Under the pieces are notes generated by a model. It worked only from the letters and a program-made list of their open reading frames with translations. It searched no databases and was not told the DNA's origin. This document shows positions 63,520-64,000 of a stretch of 64,000 nt of DNA, piece by piece. A program made the position numbers and the translations under genes. The first letter of the stretch is position 1, and each line of letters starts with the position of its first letter. Location of the stretch: NCBI RefSeq assembly GCF_026870175.2, contig NZ_CP113977.2, positions 1,364,001-1,428,000 on the forward strand. The letters run 5' to 3'. The DNA comes from Flavobacterium aestivum (GTDB lineage: Bacteria > Bacteroidota > Bacteroidia > Flavobacteriales > Flavobacteriaceae).

Positions 63520-63996
63520 TTAATTAGCATCTTCTTCTGTTTTATCTGTTGCTTGTTTTGAGTTTTCAATATTTGTCACTTCAGAATCATTTGTGCTAGT
63601 ATTTGTCTTTTCTTCAAGTGTATTTGCTGCTTTTGTTTCTGAATCATTAGTGTCATTCAAGATCTTTTCTGTTTTTTCTAAAAGCGGCGTGGTAGCTACT
63701 TTCACTTTTTCAATTGTTTCTTCAACAAAAGTTTCTGCTTTTTCGATATACGGAGTTGCTGTTTCTTTTGCTTTGTTTACGGTTTCTTCAACAAATGTTT
63801 CAGCTTTTTCCATATATGGAGTTGTAGTTTCTTTTGCTTTTGTTACAGTGTCTTCGATAAATTCTTCTGCTTTATCAACATAGGGTTTTGTAGCTGTTTT
63901 TGTTTCTTCTATAACAGTTTCTGCCTGATCGGCTAATTCATTGGCAGTCACTTTGGCTGAACCAAATAATTTTTTTAAAAATGATGATACTCCCAT
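63520..63996 (-). CDS. Protein with proline-punctuated 22-residue helical repeats
   Basis: 158 residues. A short hydrophobic start (MGVSSFLKKLFGSAKV) precedes amphipathic repeats with Pro at 38, 60, 82 and 104, exactly 22 residues apart, of the form TPYxEKAETFVEETxxKAKE. The last 50 residues are acidic and rich in Asn, Thr and Ser. The 22-residue Pro-spaced pattern is that of apolipoprotein-like or LEA/YtxH-like helices, which lie on membranes or stabilise proteins under stress. Family not certain. The DNA repeats (66-nt period, about 63685-63885) are coding, not CRISPR. Upstream context lies outside the window. Confidence 0.75.
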   Translation of the reverse strand: MGVSSFLKKLFGSAKVTANELADQAETVIEETKTATKPYVDKAEEFIEDTVTKAKETTTPYMEKAETFVEETVNKAKETATPYIEKAETFVEETIEKVKVATTPLLEKTEKILNDTNDSETKAANTLEEKTNTSTNDSEVTNIENSKQATDKTEEDAN

Positions 63997-64000
63997 GACT

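Noticed and set aside
63593..63883. Plus-strand repetitive open frame opposite the 22-mer gene
   Set aside because: It mirrors the repeated coding sequence of the minus-strand gene and has no family features.
63685..63885. 66-nt tandem repeats that could suggest a CRISPR array
   Set aside because: Repeats are imperfect, contiguous without spacers, keep the reading frame and encode the 22-residue units; no cas genes nearby.

Overview
The window is an ordinary chromosomal segment of a Flavobacterium-like member of the Bacteroidota. Evidence: the gliding/type IX secretion gene sprA with remB nearby, a complete alternative complex III operon (actABCDEF) running into coxBA, AT-rich DNA, A-rich rather than Shine-Dalgarno leaders, and many promoters of the Bacteroidota type (TTTG, about 19 nt, TAnnTTTG). 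No phage, transposase, CRISPR array or rRNA was seen. One tRNA (Gln, anticodon TTG) is present.

Layout. 1-1939: polA, minus strand, 3' part outside the window. 2132-5119: a two-component system flanked by two paralogous tiny secreted Lys/Ala-rich proteins; both small genes share the same promoter with an 11-bp-spaced direct repeat. 5201-10817: a membrane metallophosphoesterase, a cysteine-free thioredoxin-fold protein, a polysaccharide deacetylase and a large DUF2723/TMEM260-type glycosyltransferase. 11091-12129: tRNA-Gln and a tandem universal stress protein. 12282-17003: rimP-nusA-infB, with a terminator-like hairpin in the leader. 17216-18610: MTA/SAH nucleosidase and a SPOR protein. 18828-30202: actABCDEF-coxBA. 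30283-36385: ruvB, queG, a possible small RNA or short peptide gene, a CBS protein, maeB and ruvA. 36409-47487: sprA, gcvH, a VanZ-like gene, deoC and remB. 47632-52758: cytochrome oxidase assembly and remaining subunits (ctaB, two subunit III genes, subunit IV, a Sco-like protein without cysteines, Sco, a CtaM-like protein and a small CxxC protein). 52885-54300: a DUF4403 lipoprotein. 54564-61696: a six-gene tripartite ABC efflux operon. 61921-63996: tsaB, an MscS-type channel and a 22-residue-repeat protein.

How it fits together. The two respiratory clusters together encode a quinol-to-oxygen electron path: alternative complex III (hexaheme ActA, Fe-S ActB, two NrfD-type ActC/ActF, ActD, lipoprotein cytochrome ActE) feeds a CuA/aa3-type oxidase (CoxB, CoxA). 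Subunits III and IV, heme O synthase and copper insertion factors come from the second cluster. sprA and remB belong to type IX secretion and gliding.

The strongest candidates for something undescribed are (a) the self-contained two-component system with two acid-shock-protein-like (Asr-like) small genes under matching promoters, (b) an orphan transcription unit at 32368-32544 with promoter, a 19-codon twin-cysteine ORF and terminator, (c) the hairpin-terminator in the rimP leader, and (d) degenerate repeats with strict 7-bp periodicity placed just before start codons at three loci.
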